Origin: Kocuria sp. cx-455
Lineage (GTDB): Bacteria; Actinomycetota; Actinomycetes; Actinomycetales; Micrococcaceae
Length of the DNA: 64,000 nucleotides
Assembly (NCBI RefSeq): GCF_014698015.1
Contig: NZ_JACXBS010000001.1
Coordinates: 828,006-892,005, forward strand
Direction: 5' to 3'
The notes under the pieces were generated by a model. That model worked only from the letters and a program-made list of their open reading frames with translations. It searched no databases and was not told where the DNA came from. The position numbers were made by a program, and so were the translations under genes. This document shows positions 46,830 to 55,736 of the stretch, in pieces. How positions within the stretch are numbered: the first letter of the stretch is position 1; every line of letters starts with the position of its first letter.

Positions 46830-47915
46830 GTGTCCGAACACCCCATTCGCGTGGCCATTGCAGGTGTGGGCAACTGCGCCACATCGCTGATCCAGGGCGT
46901 GCACTTCTACCGCGACGCCGACCCGTCCGAGGCCGTTCCCGGCCTGATGCACGTGCAGTTCGGTGCCTATCACGTGCGTGATGTCGAGTTCGTGGCGGCC
47001 TTCGACGTGGACGCGGCCAAGGTGGGCTCGGACCTCTCCGAGGCGATCCTGGCGTCCGAGAACAACACCATGAAAATCACGGATGTCCCGCACCTGGGCG
47101 TGACCGTCCAGCGCGGCCCCACCCGGGACGGGCTGGGCACGTACTACCGCGAGATGATCACCGAGTCCGACGCCGAACCGGTGGACGTTGCGCAAGCACT
47201 GCGCGATGCCCAGGTGGACGTGCTCGTGTCCTACCTGCCCGTGGGCTCCGAGGACGCGGACCGCTATTACGCGCAGGCGGCCATCGACGCCGGTGTGGCC
47301 TTCGTCAACGCGCTTCCCGTGTTCATTGCCGGCACCGAGGAATGGGCCCAGAAGTTCCGCGACGCCGGTGTGCCCATCGTGGGTGATGACATCAAGTCCC
47401 AGGTGGGAGCCACTATCACCCACCGTGTGCTGGCCAAGCTGCTCGAGGACCGCGGTTACGTGCTCGATCGCACCTATCAGCTCAACGTGGGCGGCAACAT
47501 GGACTTCAAGAACATGTTGGAGCGTTCCCGGCTGGAGTCCAAGAAGATTTCCAAGACCCAGGCCGTGACCTCCAACGTGCCGCACGAAATGCGCGCCAAG
47601 GACGTGCACATCGGCCCCTCGGACTACGTGGGCTGGCTGGATGACCGGAAGTTCGCGTTCGTGCGCCTCGAGGGCCACGGCTTCGGCAATGCCCCCATCT
47701 CGTTGGAATACAAGCTCGAGGTGTGGGACTCCCCGAACTCCGCCGGTGTGATCATCGACGCCATCCGCGCGGCCAAGATCGGCTTGGACCGCGGCATCGG
47801 CGGCCCGCTGACCTCGGCGTCCTCGTACTTCATGAAGTCCCCGCCAGAGCAGTTCGACGACGATACCGCTCGCGAGAACGTGGAGAAGTTCATCCGCGGC
47901 GAGATCGAGCGTTAA
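46830..47915 (+). CDS. ino1: Inositol-3-phosphate synthase
   Basis: Ino1 (361 aa) converts glucose-6-phosphate to 1L-myo-inositol-1-phosphate with NAD+. Actinobacterial type: [70 protein letters not shown] and [12 protein letters not shown]. It starts at GTG after AGGAGA. Its product is the acceptor used by MshA, whose gene lies 0.9 kb away on the opposite strand, and is also needed for phosphatidylinositol. Confidence 0.96.
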   Translation: MSEHPIRVAIAGVGNCATSLIQGVHFYRDADPSEAVPGLMHVQFGAYHVRDVEFVAAFDVDAAKVGSDLSEAILASENNTMKITDVPHLGVTVQRGPTRDGLGTYYREMITESDAEPVDVAQALRDAQVDVLVSYLPVGSEDADRYYAQAAIDAGVAFVNALPVFIAGTEEWAQKFRDAGVPIVGDDIKSQVGATITHRVLAKLLEDRGYVLDRTYQLNVGGNMDFKNMLERSRLESKKISKTQAVTSNVPHEMRAKDVHIGPSDYVGWLDDRKFAFVRLEGHGFGNAPISLEYKLEVWDSPNSAGVIIDAIRAAKIGLDRGIGGPLTSASSYFMKSPPEQFDDDTARENVEKFIRGEIER

Positions 47916-47931
47916 ACACGCCCGGCTACGA

Positions 47932-47977
47932 ACGACGGCGCCCGGTACCGAAGTGTTTCGGTACCGGGCGCCGTCGT
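47932..47977. terminator. Bidirectional terminator between ino1 and the phosphatase gene
   Basis: A perfect 21-bp inverted repeat (47932-47952 and 47957-47977) with a four-base loop. It serves two convergent genes. Confidence 0.85.
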
Positions 47978-47991
47978 GTGACGGGAGCGGC

Positions 47992-48789
47992 CTACCGCCG
48001 GTCCTGCCCCGCAAGTCCGGCGCGGGAGATGATGTAGTCGACCAGCGGGTTGTAGAGGTGCGGGGCCACGTTGTCGTCCAGGGGAACGGCGACTGCCACG
48101 TCGCCCTGCGCCTCGGCGACGAAGATTCCGGGGTCGTTGCAGTCACCCATGGCAATGGTGCGCAGTTTGGCCCGGGAACCGGCGTGGCCGGCCATGCCGT
48201 GATCGGAGATCACGAGGTCCGGCTGCTCGCGGCCATCCGCAGCCAGCTGCGCCAGCACCAGTCTCATGGGTTCGGGGGAGTGGGTGTGTCGCAGGCCGCC
48301 GTACTGTTCGACCATCACGACGTCCTCGATCTGGCGCACGTCGCCGTCCTCGAAGGGCAGGGCGCCGTCAACGCGGAGCACGCGGGCACCGGATTTTCGG
48401 GCTACGCGGGCGAGCCGGGCGTAGACGGGGGCGAGGCCGGCGGGGTGCGCCGTGGCGAACAACAAGCGTTTGCGGCCCTTGACGGCCTCACTGAAGATGT
48501 CCGCGTACGTGTCGAGCGCGGCAATGCACAGGTTCGCGGAAATGGAGTCCTGGCCCTGCGTGTACTTGGGGTCCTCATTGATGCCCACGCGCTCACGCAT
48601 GAGTTTGAACACGGACTTGTAGGTCCAGTTCCGGGTTTGCTCGACACCCATGTGTTGGTGCTGGTCACCCTCCAGGAAACCCTGGATATTACGCAGGTTG
48701 GCTTCGCGAGGGGTCGCTACGGCGCCGGTGATCCGGGATCGATCCAGATACCTGGCCAACGATTCACGGCTGAGATACGCGGTGGTCAC
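47992..48789 (-). CDS. Putative phosphatase next to mshA (candidate mycothiol MshA2)
   Basis: A 265-aa protein resembling an actinobacterial family annotated only as putative phosphatase. Conserved-looking blocks: LLFATAHPAGLAPVYARLAR, DLVISDHGMAGHAGSRAKLR, and IAMGDCNDPGIFVAEAQGD followed by VPLDDNV. It lacks the inositol monophosphatase signature. The start is GTG with no ribosome site; a TAGACT box ends seven bases upstream and overlaps the mshA stop codon. It lies directly downstream of mshA and convergent with ino1. The family assignment is from memory of motifs; the MshA2 role is inference from context. Confidence 0.6.
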   Translation of the reverse strand: MTTAYLSRESLARYLDRSRITGAVATPREANLRNIQGFLEGDQHQHMGVEQTRNWTYKSVFKLMRERVGINEDPKYTQGQDSISANLCIAALDTYADIFSEAVKGRKRLLFATAHPAGLAPVYARLARVARKSGARVLRVDGALPFEDGDVRQIEDVVMVEQYGGLRHTHSPEPMRLVLAQLAADGREQPDLVISDHGMAGHAGSRAKLRTIAMGDCNDPGIFVAEAQGDVAVAVPLDDNVAPHLYNPLVDYIISRAGLAGQDRR

Positions 48790-48796
48790 ACCCTCG

Positions 48797-48802
48797 AGTC
48801 TA
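48797..48802 (-). promoter_or_regulatory. -10 box of the phosphatase gene, leaderless
   Basis: TAGACT on the minus strand, seven bases before the GTG start. Its first three bases are the TAG stop codon of mshA. Confidence 0.55.
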
Positions 48803-50062
48803 GGTGGTTACGCGCTCGCCTGCGCAGCGCATGTAAGCCACCTCATGTTGGGCGGCCGCGTGATCCCATGTGAGTTCGCGCGCACGTTCCGCGGCGGCCC
48901 GGGACATGGCTCGCCAGTGTTCGGGGTTCGATGCCGCTCGGTACAGTGCTTCCGCCCACAGCTGAGGGGTGCGCCCCGGCACCAACCACCCGGTCCGGTG
49001 GTCCTGCACCGCGTAGCGCAGTCCGTCCACATTCGTGGCCAGCACCGGGGTTCCGCACGCCTGGGCTTCCAGGGCCACCAGTCCGAAGGTCTCGGACGAG
49101 GACGGCATGGCCACCGCGTCCGCGGAGCGCATGAGCTCGGCAAGCTCGGCGGCCGGCATGGAGCCCCGGAACTGCACGGCGTCCGCCACGCCGTGGTCCT
49201 GCGTCAGCCGGTGCAATTCGGCCAAGAACTCCGGGGAACCCGCGCCCGCCAGATTCAGGTGCACCGCGGACTCCGGATGCGTCCTGCGCAACAGCCCCAG
49301 GGCGGCCACCAGAACCTGCGGTCCCTTGAGGGGTTGCATGCGGCCGGCGCACAACACCGTGAACGGCGGTGCTCCGACGCGGTCGGATTGCGCGGCGCGG
49401 TGGGGGTGCGGGGCGGTTTTCACCACGGGATAAAAGACCGCCGGGTCCACCCCCGGAGGGATCACGCGAATCCGCTCGCGGGGTGCGCCGTAGAGCTCCA
49501 CCATGTGATCGGCCTCGGCCGGGGTGTTGACCACCAGGGTGCACGAGGTGGCCACCACCTCCTGCTCCGCCCGCTCGCGGGCCACCGGTTCCGGGTTCTC
49601 GCCGGGACCGGCCCGGAGGTTCTTCACCGCGGCGGACGTGTGCAGCGTCAACATCAACGGGATGTTGAGCTGTGCACGGATCTCGCGGCCCGCAACCGCG
49701 GACAGCCAGTAGTGGGCATGGACCAGGAGGGGGACGGCGTCGTCGTGGTAGAAGGCGGCGAGGGCGCGGCCGAACGCGAGCGCGAACGCGGGGAGGCGCT
49801 GCTTGGGAGCGGTGGCGGCACCGGGAACAGCGACGGCCAGCAGACGGGGGCCGTCCGGCAGCTGGTTCACGCTGACACCGGCAGGGTGGGACGGATCGCG
49901 GTCCAAGGTGGCCATGTCCACCGCCCAGCCACGCCGGGACAGTGAGCGGGCCAGGTGCAGCACGTACACGTTCATCCCACCGGCGTCCCCGGAGCCGGGT
50001 TGGTCCACGGGCGAGGTGTGCATACTAACGAGCAGCACGCGCGGCGGGGTCTGTTGAGGCAC
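48800..50062 (-). CDS. mshA: D-inositol-3-phosphate glycosyltransferase MshA
   Basis: MshA (420 aa), a GT4 retaining glycosyltransferase, joins GlcNAc from UDP-GlcNAc to 1L-myo-inositol-1-phosphate, the first step of mycothiol synthesis. The MshA-specific N-terminus SMHTSPVDQPGSGDAGGMNVYV is complete, with HAHYWLSA, the phosphate-binding AGRMQPLKGPQVLV, and SSSETFGLVALEAQACGTPV with the catalytic Glu. It has no ribosome site; TAGGCT ends six bases before the GTG. The phosphatase gene follows after ten bases. Confidence 0.93.
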   Translation of the reverse strand: MPQQTPPRVLLVSMHTSPVDQPGSGDAGGMNVYVLHLARSLSRRGWAVDMATLDRDPSHPAGVSVNQLPDGPRLLAVAVPGAATAPKQRLPAFALAFGRALAAFYHDDAVPLLVHAHYWLSAVAGREIRAQLNIPLMLTLHTSAAVKNLRAGPGENPEPVARERAEQEVVATSCTLVVNTPAEADHMVELYGAPRERIRVIPPGVDPAVFYPVVKTAPHPHRAAQSDRVGAPPFTVLCAGRMQPLKGPQVLVAALGLLRRTHPESAVHLNLAGAGSPEFLAELHRLTQDHGVADAVQFRGSMPAAELAELMRSADAVAMPSSSETFGLVALEAQACGTPVLATNVDGLRYAVQDHRTGWLVPGRTPQLWAEALYRAASNPEHWRAMSRAAAERARELTWDHAAAQHEVAYMRCAGERVTT

Positions 50063-50068
50063 GCGACC

Positions 50069-50074
50069 AGCCTA
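50069..50074 (-). promoter_or_regulatory. -10 box of mshA, leaderless
   Basis: TAGGCT on the minus strand, six bases before the GTG start, with no Shine-Dalgarno sequence. Confidence 0.55.
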
Positions 50075-50144
50075 ACGGGAACCGTCGGACAGCAGGGCGA
50101 CGAACGTGCGATGCTGTGCACGGCACGAGCGCGGAGAAGGCACA

Positions 50145-52166
50145 ATGGAGGACGTGAGCGTAACAACGTCGTGGCAGTCCGAGGAACCCAGCGAGCGCAG
50201 CGCGGTCATCGACCTCTCCGCCGTGTGGCACAACGTGGTCCGATTAACACAGTTGGCCCGCGGGCGGAAGCTGATTGCCGTGGTCAAGGCGGACGGCTAC
50301 GGCCACGGCGCACCCGAGGTGGCCCGCACGGCGCTGTCCGCCGGCGCGGACCTGTTGGGCACGGCGCACGTGAGTGAGGCGCTCGCACTGCGTTACGCCG
50401 GGATCGCTGCGCCCGTGCTGTCGTGGCTGCACACCACCAGCACCGACTTCGTGGGCGCTCTCGACCACGATATTTCCTTGGGTATCAGCGGCTGGGAGCT
50501 CCACGCCGTACTGGACGCCGCCCGCGAGACGGCCAAGACGGCCACGTTGCACCTGAAGATCGACACCGGACTGGGCCGTAACGGCTCCACCGCGGCGCAG
50601 TGGCCGGACCTCGTGGAACGCGTGGTGGCCGCACAGGATCAGGGCCTGGTGGAGGTGGAGGGCATCTTCACGCACCTGTCGGTCGCGGACGAGCCCGCTC
50701 GCGGCGACGAGACCATGGAACAGCTCAACGCGTTGACGGACGCGGTGCGGATCGCACGCCGGGCAGGTTTGAAGCCGGCCATGATCCACGCCGCCAACAC
50801 CCCGGCGCTGTTGTCCGCAGATCAGCTCGAGGACCCCGACTACATCCTGCGCGACGCCGTGCGCGTGGGCCTGGGCATCTACGGACTGAGCCCGTTCGAG
50901 GACCGGACGTCCAAGGATTTCGGCCTGATTCCCGCCATGACCCTGCGCACACGCGTGGCCAACGTCAAGGCCGTGCCCACCGGACACGGAGTGTCCTACG
51001 GCCTGACCTACCGCACCGAAACCCCCACGCACCTTGCGCTCATTCCCCTGGGGTACGCCGACGGCGTTCCCCGCGTTGCAACCGGAGCTCCCGTCCACAT
51101 CGGGGGCAGGGTCTACCCCGTAGTGGGTCGGATCGCGATGGACCAGTGCGTGATCGACCTGGCGCAGGGAACGACGGTGACGCCGGAAGGCATCCCCGCG
51201 GGTACCCCGTTGGTGGATGAAGCGGTGGATCCCATGGTGCACATCGGGGACGAAGCCGTGCTGTTCGGGGCCGGTGATTACCCCTCCGCCACCGACTGGG
51301 CCGATGCGAGCGGGAGCATCAACTACGAGATCGTCACGCGGGTGTCCCCGCGGGTGCCGCGTGAGTATACGAGCCACAGCCACCTGACCCTGGGGGACGT
51401 CACCGTGTCCCGCAGCGCGAGTGCGCTGGCCGCGCACAGCCTGCCGCAGGATCCGCGGCCCACTCGCGTTTCGTCGGGGGAGTCCTACACCCAGCCGAAT
51501 TGGACCCTGACCCGTTACCCGGCTTCCGCCGAGGAAACCCAGCTGATTGCGCAGAAACTTGCCGGGCATCTGAAGGCCGGGGATCTTCTCATGCTCAACG
51601 GCGAACTGGGCGCGGGTAAGACCACGTTCACGCAGGGTCTCGGGGCCGGATTGGGGGTGCGGGAGGGCATCATCTCTCCCACGTTCGTGCTGTCCCGACA
51701 GCACCCGAACCTGCCGGGCGGGTCGAACCCCGGCGGGCCGGATCTGGTGCACGTGGACGCGTACCGCCTGGACACCGCCGCGGACATCGACAACATCGAC
51801 CTGGAGGACACCGTGGAATCCAGCGTGACCGTGGTCGAGTGGGGCACGGGCAAGGTGGAACACCTGAGAGAGTCCCGCCTGGTGATCGACATCGTGCGAC
51901 CGCGGGGAGCGGTGGGAGCGCCGTCGGCGGCTTTCACCCTGGACTACCACGTCAAACAGGCTGCGAGCGACACCGAGAAGGCTGAGACCCAAACTGCTGG
52001 AACCGAGCGCGCCGGGGCCGCGACAAGCGAGCCAGGGACGGACATTTCCAAGGCGCTCGAGGCCCTCAACGAAGAATGGGACGAGGACGAGCAGGACACG
52101 GACGAGCCGCGCACCATCATCATGCGTGGCTACGGGCCCCGCTGGTCCGACCGACTGGACCTCTGA
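50145..52166 (+). CDS. Fusion of alanine racemase and TsaE
   Basis: A 673-aa fusion. The N-terminal part (about 1-415) is alanine racemase, making D-alanine for peptidoglycan: PLP lysine in VVKADGYGHG (Lys48) and the opposite-face tyrosine in GVSYGLTYRT (about 285). The C-terminal part (about 440-600) is TsaE, the ATPase partner in tRNA t6A37 formation: Walker A LNGELGAGKTTFTQGL (about 485-500), SPTFVLSRQH and VVEWGTGK. An acidic low-complexity stretch follows, and the protein ends IIMRGYGPRWSDRLDL. ATG 50145 follows GAGAAGG by five bases. In other actinobacteria alr and tsaE are neighbours; here one frame runs through both. Confidence 0.93.
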   Translation: MEDVSVTTSWQSEEPSERSAVIDLSAVWHNVVRLTQLARGRKLIAVVKADGYGHGAPEVARTALSAGADLLGTAHVSEALALRYAGIAAPVLSWLHTTSTDFVGALDHDISLGISGWELHAVLDAARETAKTATLHLKIDTGLGRNGSTAAQWPDLVERVVAAQDQGLVEVEGIFTHLSVADEPARGDETMEQLNALTDAVRIARRAGLKPAMIHAANTPALLSADQLEDPDYILRDAVRVGLGIYGLSPFEDRTSKDFGLIPAMTLRTRVANVKAVPTGHGVSYGLTYRTETPTHLALIPLGYADGVPRVATGAPVHIGGRVYPVVGRIAMDQCVIDLAQGTTVTPEGIPAGTPLVDEAVDPMVHIGDEAVLFGAGDYPSATDWADASGSINYEIVTRVSPRVPREYTSHSHLTLGDVTVSRSASALAAHSLPQDPRPTRVSSGESYTQPNWTLTRYPASAEETQLIAQKLAGHLKAGDLLMLNGELGAGKTTFTQGLGAGLGVREGIISPTFVLSRQHPNLPGGSNPGGPDLVHVDAYRLDTAADIDNIDLEDTVESSVTVVEWGTGKVEHLRESRLVIDIVRPRGAVGAPSAAFTLDYHVKQAASDTEKAETQTAGTERAGAATSEPGTDISKALEALNEEWDEDEQDTDEPRTIIMRGYGPRWSDRLDL

Positions 52167-52193
52167 GCCCCCGGCTCCCCGAGCGGCGGGGCT

Positions 52194-52199
52194 TAGACT
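52194..52199 (+). promoter_or_regulatory. -10 box of tsaB, leaderless
   Basis: TAGACT is followed by six bases and the tsaB GTG, without a ribosome site. Confidence 0.55.
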
Positions 52200-52205
52200 G
52201 TTCGG

Positions 52206-52886
52206 GTGCTTGTGCTGAGTCTGGATTCGTCGTCCATCGCGTCCGCGGCGCTGACCCGTAACGGGGAGGTGCTGGCGGAATTCGCCACCCGGGACACCCG
52301 CTCCCACGCCGAAGCGCTCGCCCCGGCCGTCTACAACCTGCTGGGTCAGGCGGGCATTGAGCCGCCCCAGCTGAAAGCCATTCTCGTGGGCACCGGACCC
52401 GGTCCCTTCACCGGCCTCCGCGCCGGCCTGGTGAGCGCCCGCACCTTCGGCTTCGCGTGGCAGCTGCCCGTGTACGGCATGTGCTCCCTCGATGCCTTGG
52501 CCCACCGTGCGGCGCAGGACGCGGCGGAAGGTACCGAGTTCCTGGTCGCCACCGATGCTCGCCGCAAGGAGCTGTACTGGGGCCGGTACATGACGCACGA
52601 GGACGGGCACGGCCGCTTCGCGCGACCAGTGGGCGGCCCGCAGGTCACCGCCCCCGACCAGCTCCCCGCACTACCGGTTCACGGCTACGGCGCTGGACTC
52701 CACGCCGCACAACTGCCGAACTTGGTGACCGACTCCGCCGAGTGGCAACCCACCGCCGCGGACCTGTCCCGAGCCGCGTGGGCGCGGCAGGAGCGTGGCA
52801 TCGAGCTGAGCACCGACACCTCCCCGCTCTACCTGCGTGAATCCGATGCCAAGGTGGCCGTCCACCGCAAGAAGGCACTGCGGTGA
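52206..52886 (+). CDS. tsaB: tRNA t6A biosynthesis protein TsaB
   Basis: TsaB (226 aa) is the scaffold partner of TsaD in forming N6-threonylcarbamoyladenosine at tRNA position 37. It has the ASKHA N-terminus (VLSLDSSSIASAALT) and the signature VGTGPGPFTGLRAGLVSARTF, ending with the loosely conserved C-terminal part (LYLRESDAKV). It likely uses a leaderless start. It overlaps rimI by four bases; tsaE, tsaB and tsaD are all within 4.4 kb. Confidence 0.93.
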   Translation: MLVLSLDSSSIASAALTRNGEVLAEFATRDTRSHAEALAPAVYNLLGQAGIEPPQLKAILVGTGPGPFTGLRAGLVSARTFGFAWQLPVYGMCSLDALAHRAAQDAAEGTEFLVATDARRKELYWGRYMTHEDGHGRFARPVGGPQVTAPDQLPALPVHGYGAGLHAAQLPNLVTDSAEWQPTAADLSRAAWARQERGIELSTDTSPLYLRESDAKVAVHRKKALR

Positions 52887-53425
52887 CCGGACATCAACCC
52901 GCCGGCGCGGCGGCGTCGTCGTTGCCGGAAGGCTACGCCCTGCGCCCCATGCAGCCCGCGGACCTGGAGCGGGTCCACGCGCTAGAGACCGAGCTGTTCC
53001 CGGGCGACGCGTGGCCGCGCAACATGTTCGACGAGGAACTGGCCCACCCCACCCGGCAGTACTGGGTGCTCACGCATGAGCAGGAGATCGTGGGGTATGC
53101 GGGCATGATGTGCATCCCGCCGGTCGCGGACGTCCAGACCATTGCCGTGGCCGCCGGGCACGAGGGCAAGGGGCTCGGAGGCGCGCTGCTGCGCACGCTG
53201 CACGAGGCCGCACGCCACGCCCGAGGCACCGAAATTCTGCTGGAGGTGCGCTCGGACAACCACCGGGCGCAAACGCTGTACAGGCGCTTCGGTTACGAAC
53301 ACATCCACACCCGCCCCGGCTACTACGGGGACGGACATGACGCGCTGATCATGCGCTGCGAGCTGGCCCCGGCCGGGCCGACGCGGCGCAGCGCGGACGG
53401 AAGGACCATCCATGGCAACCGCTGA
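52883..53425 (+). CDS. rimI: Ribosomal protein S18-alanine N-acetyltransferase
   Basis: A GNAT acetyltransferase (180 aa) of the RimI type, acetylating the N-terminus of S18 in E. coli. The acetyl-CoA loop is seen as [18 protein letters not shown], followed by [22 protein letters not shown] and [18 protein letters not shown] start overlaps the tsaB stop (GTGA). The tail of about 20 residues overlaps tsaD by 14 bases. The tsaB-rimI-tsaD order is standard. Confidence 0.92.
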   Translation: MTGHQPAGAAASSLPEGYALRPMQPADLERVHALETELFPGDAWPRNMFDEELAHPTRQYWVLTHEQEIVGYAGMMCIPPVADVQTIAVAAGHEGKGLGGALLRTLHEAARHARGTEILLEVRSDNHRAQTLYRRFGYEHIHTRPGYYGDGHDALIMRCELAPAGPTRRSADGRTIHGNR

Positions 53426-54491
53426 ACCGCTCGTGCTGGGCATCGAATCCTCGTGCGACGAAACGGGCGTGGGCATTGTGCGCGGCACCGAACTGCTGAC
53501 CAACACCGTGTCCTCGTCCATGGCCGAACACGCGCGCTTCGGTGGTGTGATCCCCGAGATCGCCTCCCGCGCCCACCTCGAGGCCTTCGTGCCCACACTG
53601 CAGGCCGCCCTCGCCGACGCCGACGTCACGCTGGACGAGGTCGACGCCCTTGCCGTGACCTCCGGGCCGGGTCTGGCCGGGGCGCTCATGGTGGGCGTGG
53701 CCGCGGCCAAGGCGCTCGCGGTCGCCACGGGCAAACCGCTGTACGCCATCAACCACCTGGTGGCGCACGTGAGCGTGGGACTGCTGGACGAACGGGGGAA
53801 GCTCCCCGAAAATCTGGGCGCGCTGCTCGTCTCCGGCGGCCACACGGAAATTCTCTCCGTCCCGGACATCACGGGTGACGTCCGCCTGCTGGGTGCAACC
53901 ATCGACGACGCCGCCGGCGAGGCCTACGACAAGGTCGCCCGCCTACTCGGGCTGGGTTATCCCGGGGGACCGGCCATCGACAAGGCCGCCCGGAACGGTG
54001 ACCCCGCCGCGTTCCGCTTCCCCCGAGGGCTGACCGCGGGCAAGTACATGGGCTCGGCGGAGAAACCGGGCTCCCACCGCTATGACATGTCCTTCTCAGG
54101 GCTCAAGACCGCGGTGGCGCGGGTGGTGGAGACGTTCGAGGCCTCCGGGCAGCCGGTACCGGTCGCCGATGTCGCCGCGTCCTTCCAGGAATCCGTGGTG
54201 GATGTGATCTCCCGCAAGACCGCGCTCGCGTGCACCGAGAACTCGATCGACACGCTGCTGATGGGCGGCGGAGTGGCCGCGAATTCGCGGCTGCGTGCCC
54301 TGGTGATCGAGCGCTGCCGTGCCCGGGGGATCGAGGTGATCGTGCCGCCGCTGAACCTGTGCACCGACAACGGGGCCATGGTGGCCGCACTCGGGGCGCG
54401 GCTGGTGGCCGAGGGTCGCGCCGCGACCGGCATCGTGTTCACCGCCGATCCGGGGTTGCCGGTGTCCACGGTCTCGATGGGAACGGTGTAA
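53412..54491 (+). CDS. tsaD: tRNA t6A37 threonylcarbamoyltransferase TsaD
   Basis: TsaD (359 aa) transfers threonylcarbamoyl from its AMP derivative to A37 of ANN-decoding tRNAs. Blocks: [35 protein letters not shown], metal-binding His pair in NHLVAHV (about 115-119), [28 protein letters not shown] and [20 protein letters not shown] precedes the ATG inside rimI. The convergent ligase gene ends ten bases beyond. Confidence 0.96.
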   Translation: MATAEPLVLGIESSCDETGVGIVRGTELLTNTVSSSMAEHARFGGVIPEIASRAHLEAFVPTLQAALADADVTLDEVDALAVTSGPGLAGALMVGVAAAKALAVATGKPLYAINHLVAHVSVGLLDERGKLPENLGALLVSGGHTEILSVPDITGDVRLLGATIDDAAGEAYDKVARLLGLGYPGGPAIDKAARNGDPAAFRFPRGLTAGKYMGSAEKPGSHRYDMSFSGLKTAVARVVETFEASGQPVPVADVAASFQESVVDVISRKTALACTENSIDTLLMGGGVAANSRLRALVIERCRARGIEVIVPPLNLCTDNGAMVAALGARLVAEGRAATGIVFTADPGLPVSTVSMGTV

Positions 54492-54501
54492 CCGCTCAGA
54501 A

Positions 54502-55641
54502 CTAGGTGCGGTTGCGTTCCACGATGTCCAGGACCACGGCGCGCAGGTCACCGTTGTGCTCCTTGGCCACGCGGTGCTGGCGTTGGTATCCGGCGCCGTT
54601 GCGGATGATGTCTTCCACGCGCGCCAACTCGGTGCCGCAGCCAAGGTCTGAAGCAATGGGCTCCAGCTGATTGAGCAACCCGGTGAGGTCTTCTGTGACC
54701 GGGCGCTCCTCGTTCTGTGCGTTCTGAATGATGATCGCGTCCAAGCCGTAACGGGCCGCACGCCACTTGTTCTCCTGGTGGTGCCACGGCGGCATGGTGG
54801 GAACCGTCCCACCGTTGTCCAGCGTGCGGGAGAACGACTCCACCAGGCACTGGGTCAGAGCGGTCAACGCGCTCACATCGTGGAGGGTGGAGGGCCCATC
54901 GCACACGCGCATTTCCACGGTGCCGAAGCGCGGTACGGGGCGGATGTCCCAGCGGTTCTCCGATTCGTCCTCGATCACACCCGTGGTGAGTAGATCCTGG
55001 ACGTAGGACTCGTACTCGTCCCAGGCCGAGAACCGGAACGGCAGTCCCGCGGTGGGTAGCTGTTGGAAGACCTGCGAGCGGTGGGATGCGTAGCCGGTGT
55101 CGTGGCCGCACCAGTACGGCGAATTGGCCGAGAGCGCCAATAGGTGCGGGTAATAGTTCAACAGACCCTCGAGGACGGGCAGCGCCTTGTTCTTGTGGTC
55201 GACACCCACGTGCACGTGCAGTCCGTAAATCACCAGTTGGCGGCCCCAGTACTGCGCGCGGTCCACCACCTTGTAGTAGCGCTCCTTGTCCACCACGGGC
55301 TGGTCCTCCCACTCTGAGAACGGGTGGGTGCCGGCGGCGAAGATCTCCAGGCCCTCGGGGTCTGCGGCCTTGCGGATCTCGTCCGACGTCAGCTTCAGGT
55401 GCGCCATCGCCTCTTCCACGCTGTGGCACACCCCCGTGACCATTTCCACGGTGTTCTGCAGGAACTCGCCGGTCACGCGCGGGTGATTGCCGTCCTCGCC
55501 CATGTCGGGGTTGGCCGCAATGACGGCTTCGAGGACTTCCTGACCGCGCGGCTCGAGCTCGCCGGTCTCACGGTCGACCAGGGCGATCTCCCACTCGACG
55601 CCCAGCGAAGAGCGGTCGGACGAGGCGAAATCAATGTGCAC
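54502..55641 (-). CDS. GCS2-type carboxylate-amine ligase (YbdK-like)
   Basis: A 379-aa ATP-dependent ligase of glutamate-cysteine ligase family 2 (YbdK-like). Family blocks: LGVEWEIALVDRETGEL, GRQLVIYGLHVHVGVD, LLALSANSPYWCGHDTGYASHRS and GTVEMRVCDGPSTL. In vitro relatives form weak gamma-glutamyl-cysteine, but the true substrate is often unknown. With mycothiol genes nearby, glutathione synthesis is unlikely. GTG 55641 is chosen because GAGAGGA lies eight bases upstream; 23 extra codons upstream are open but unsupported. Confidence 0.85.
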   Translation of the reverse strand: MHIDFASSDRSSLGVEWEIALVDRETGELEPRGQEVLEAVIAANPDMGEDGNHPRVTGEFLQNTVEMVTGVCHSVEEAMAHLKLTSDEIRKAADPEGLEIFAAGTHPFSEWEDQPVVDKERYYKVVDRAQYWGRQLVIYGLHVHVGVDHKNKALPVLEGLLNYYPHLLALSANSPYWCGHDTGYASHRSQVFQQLPTAGLPFRFSAWDEYESYVQDLLTTGVIEDESENRWDIRPVPRFGTVEMRVCDGPSTLHDVSALTALTQCLVESFSRTLDNGGTVPTMPPWHHQENKWRAARYGLDAIIIQNAQNEERPVTEDLTGLLNQLEPIASDLGCGTELARVEDIIRNGAGYQRQHRVAKEHNGDLRAVVLDIVERNRT

Positions 55642-55736
55642 GGCAGTGGTCCTCTCATGGGTGCACCGGGAATGTCCCGCGGTCCATGAACGAGACCGGG
55701 AGTTGTTCACCGGTCCCGCACTGCTGCGCGGGTACT

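Noticed and set aside
28958..50062. Genomic island with mobile elements
   Set aside because: No integrase, transposase, direct repeats or tRNA border were found, so I only note the region as accessory-like.
50244..52610. A 788-codon open frame on the minus strand across alr-tsaE
   Set aside because: It is the shadow of a high-GC gene on the other strand; its translation is rich in Arg, Gly, His and Val with no recognisable domains, and the plus strand encodes two clear enzymes.
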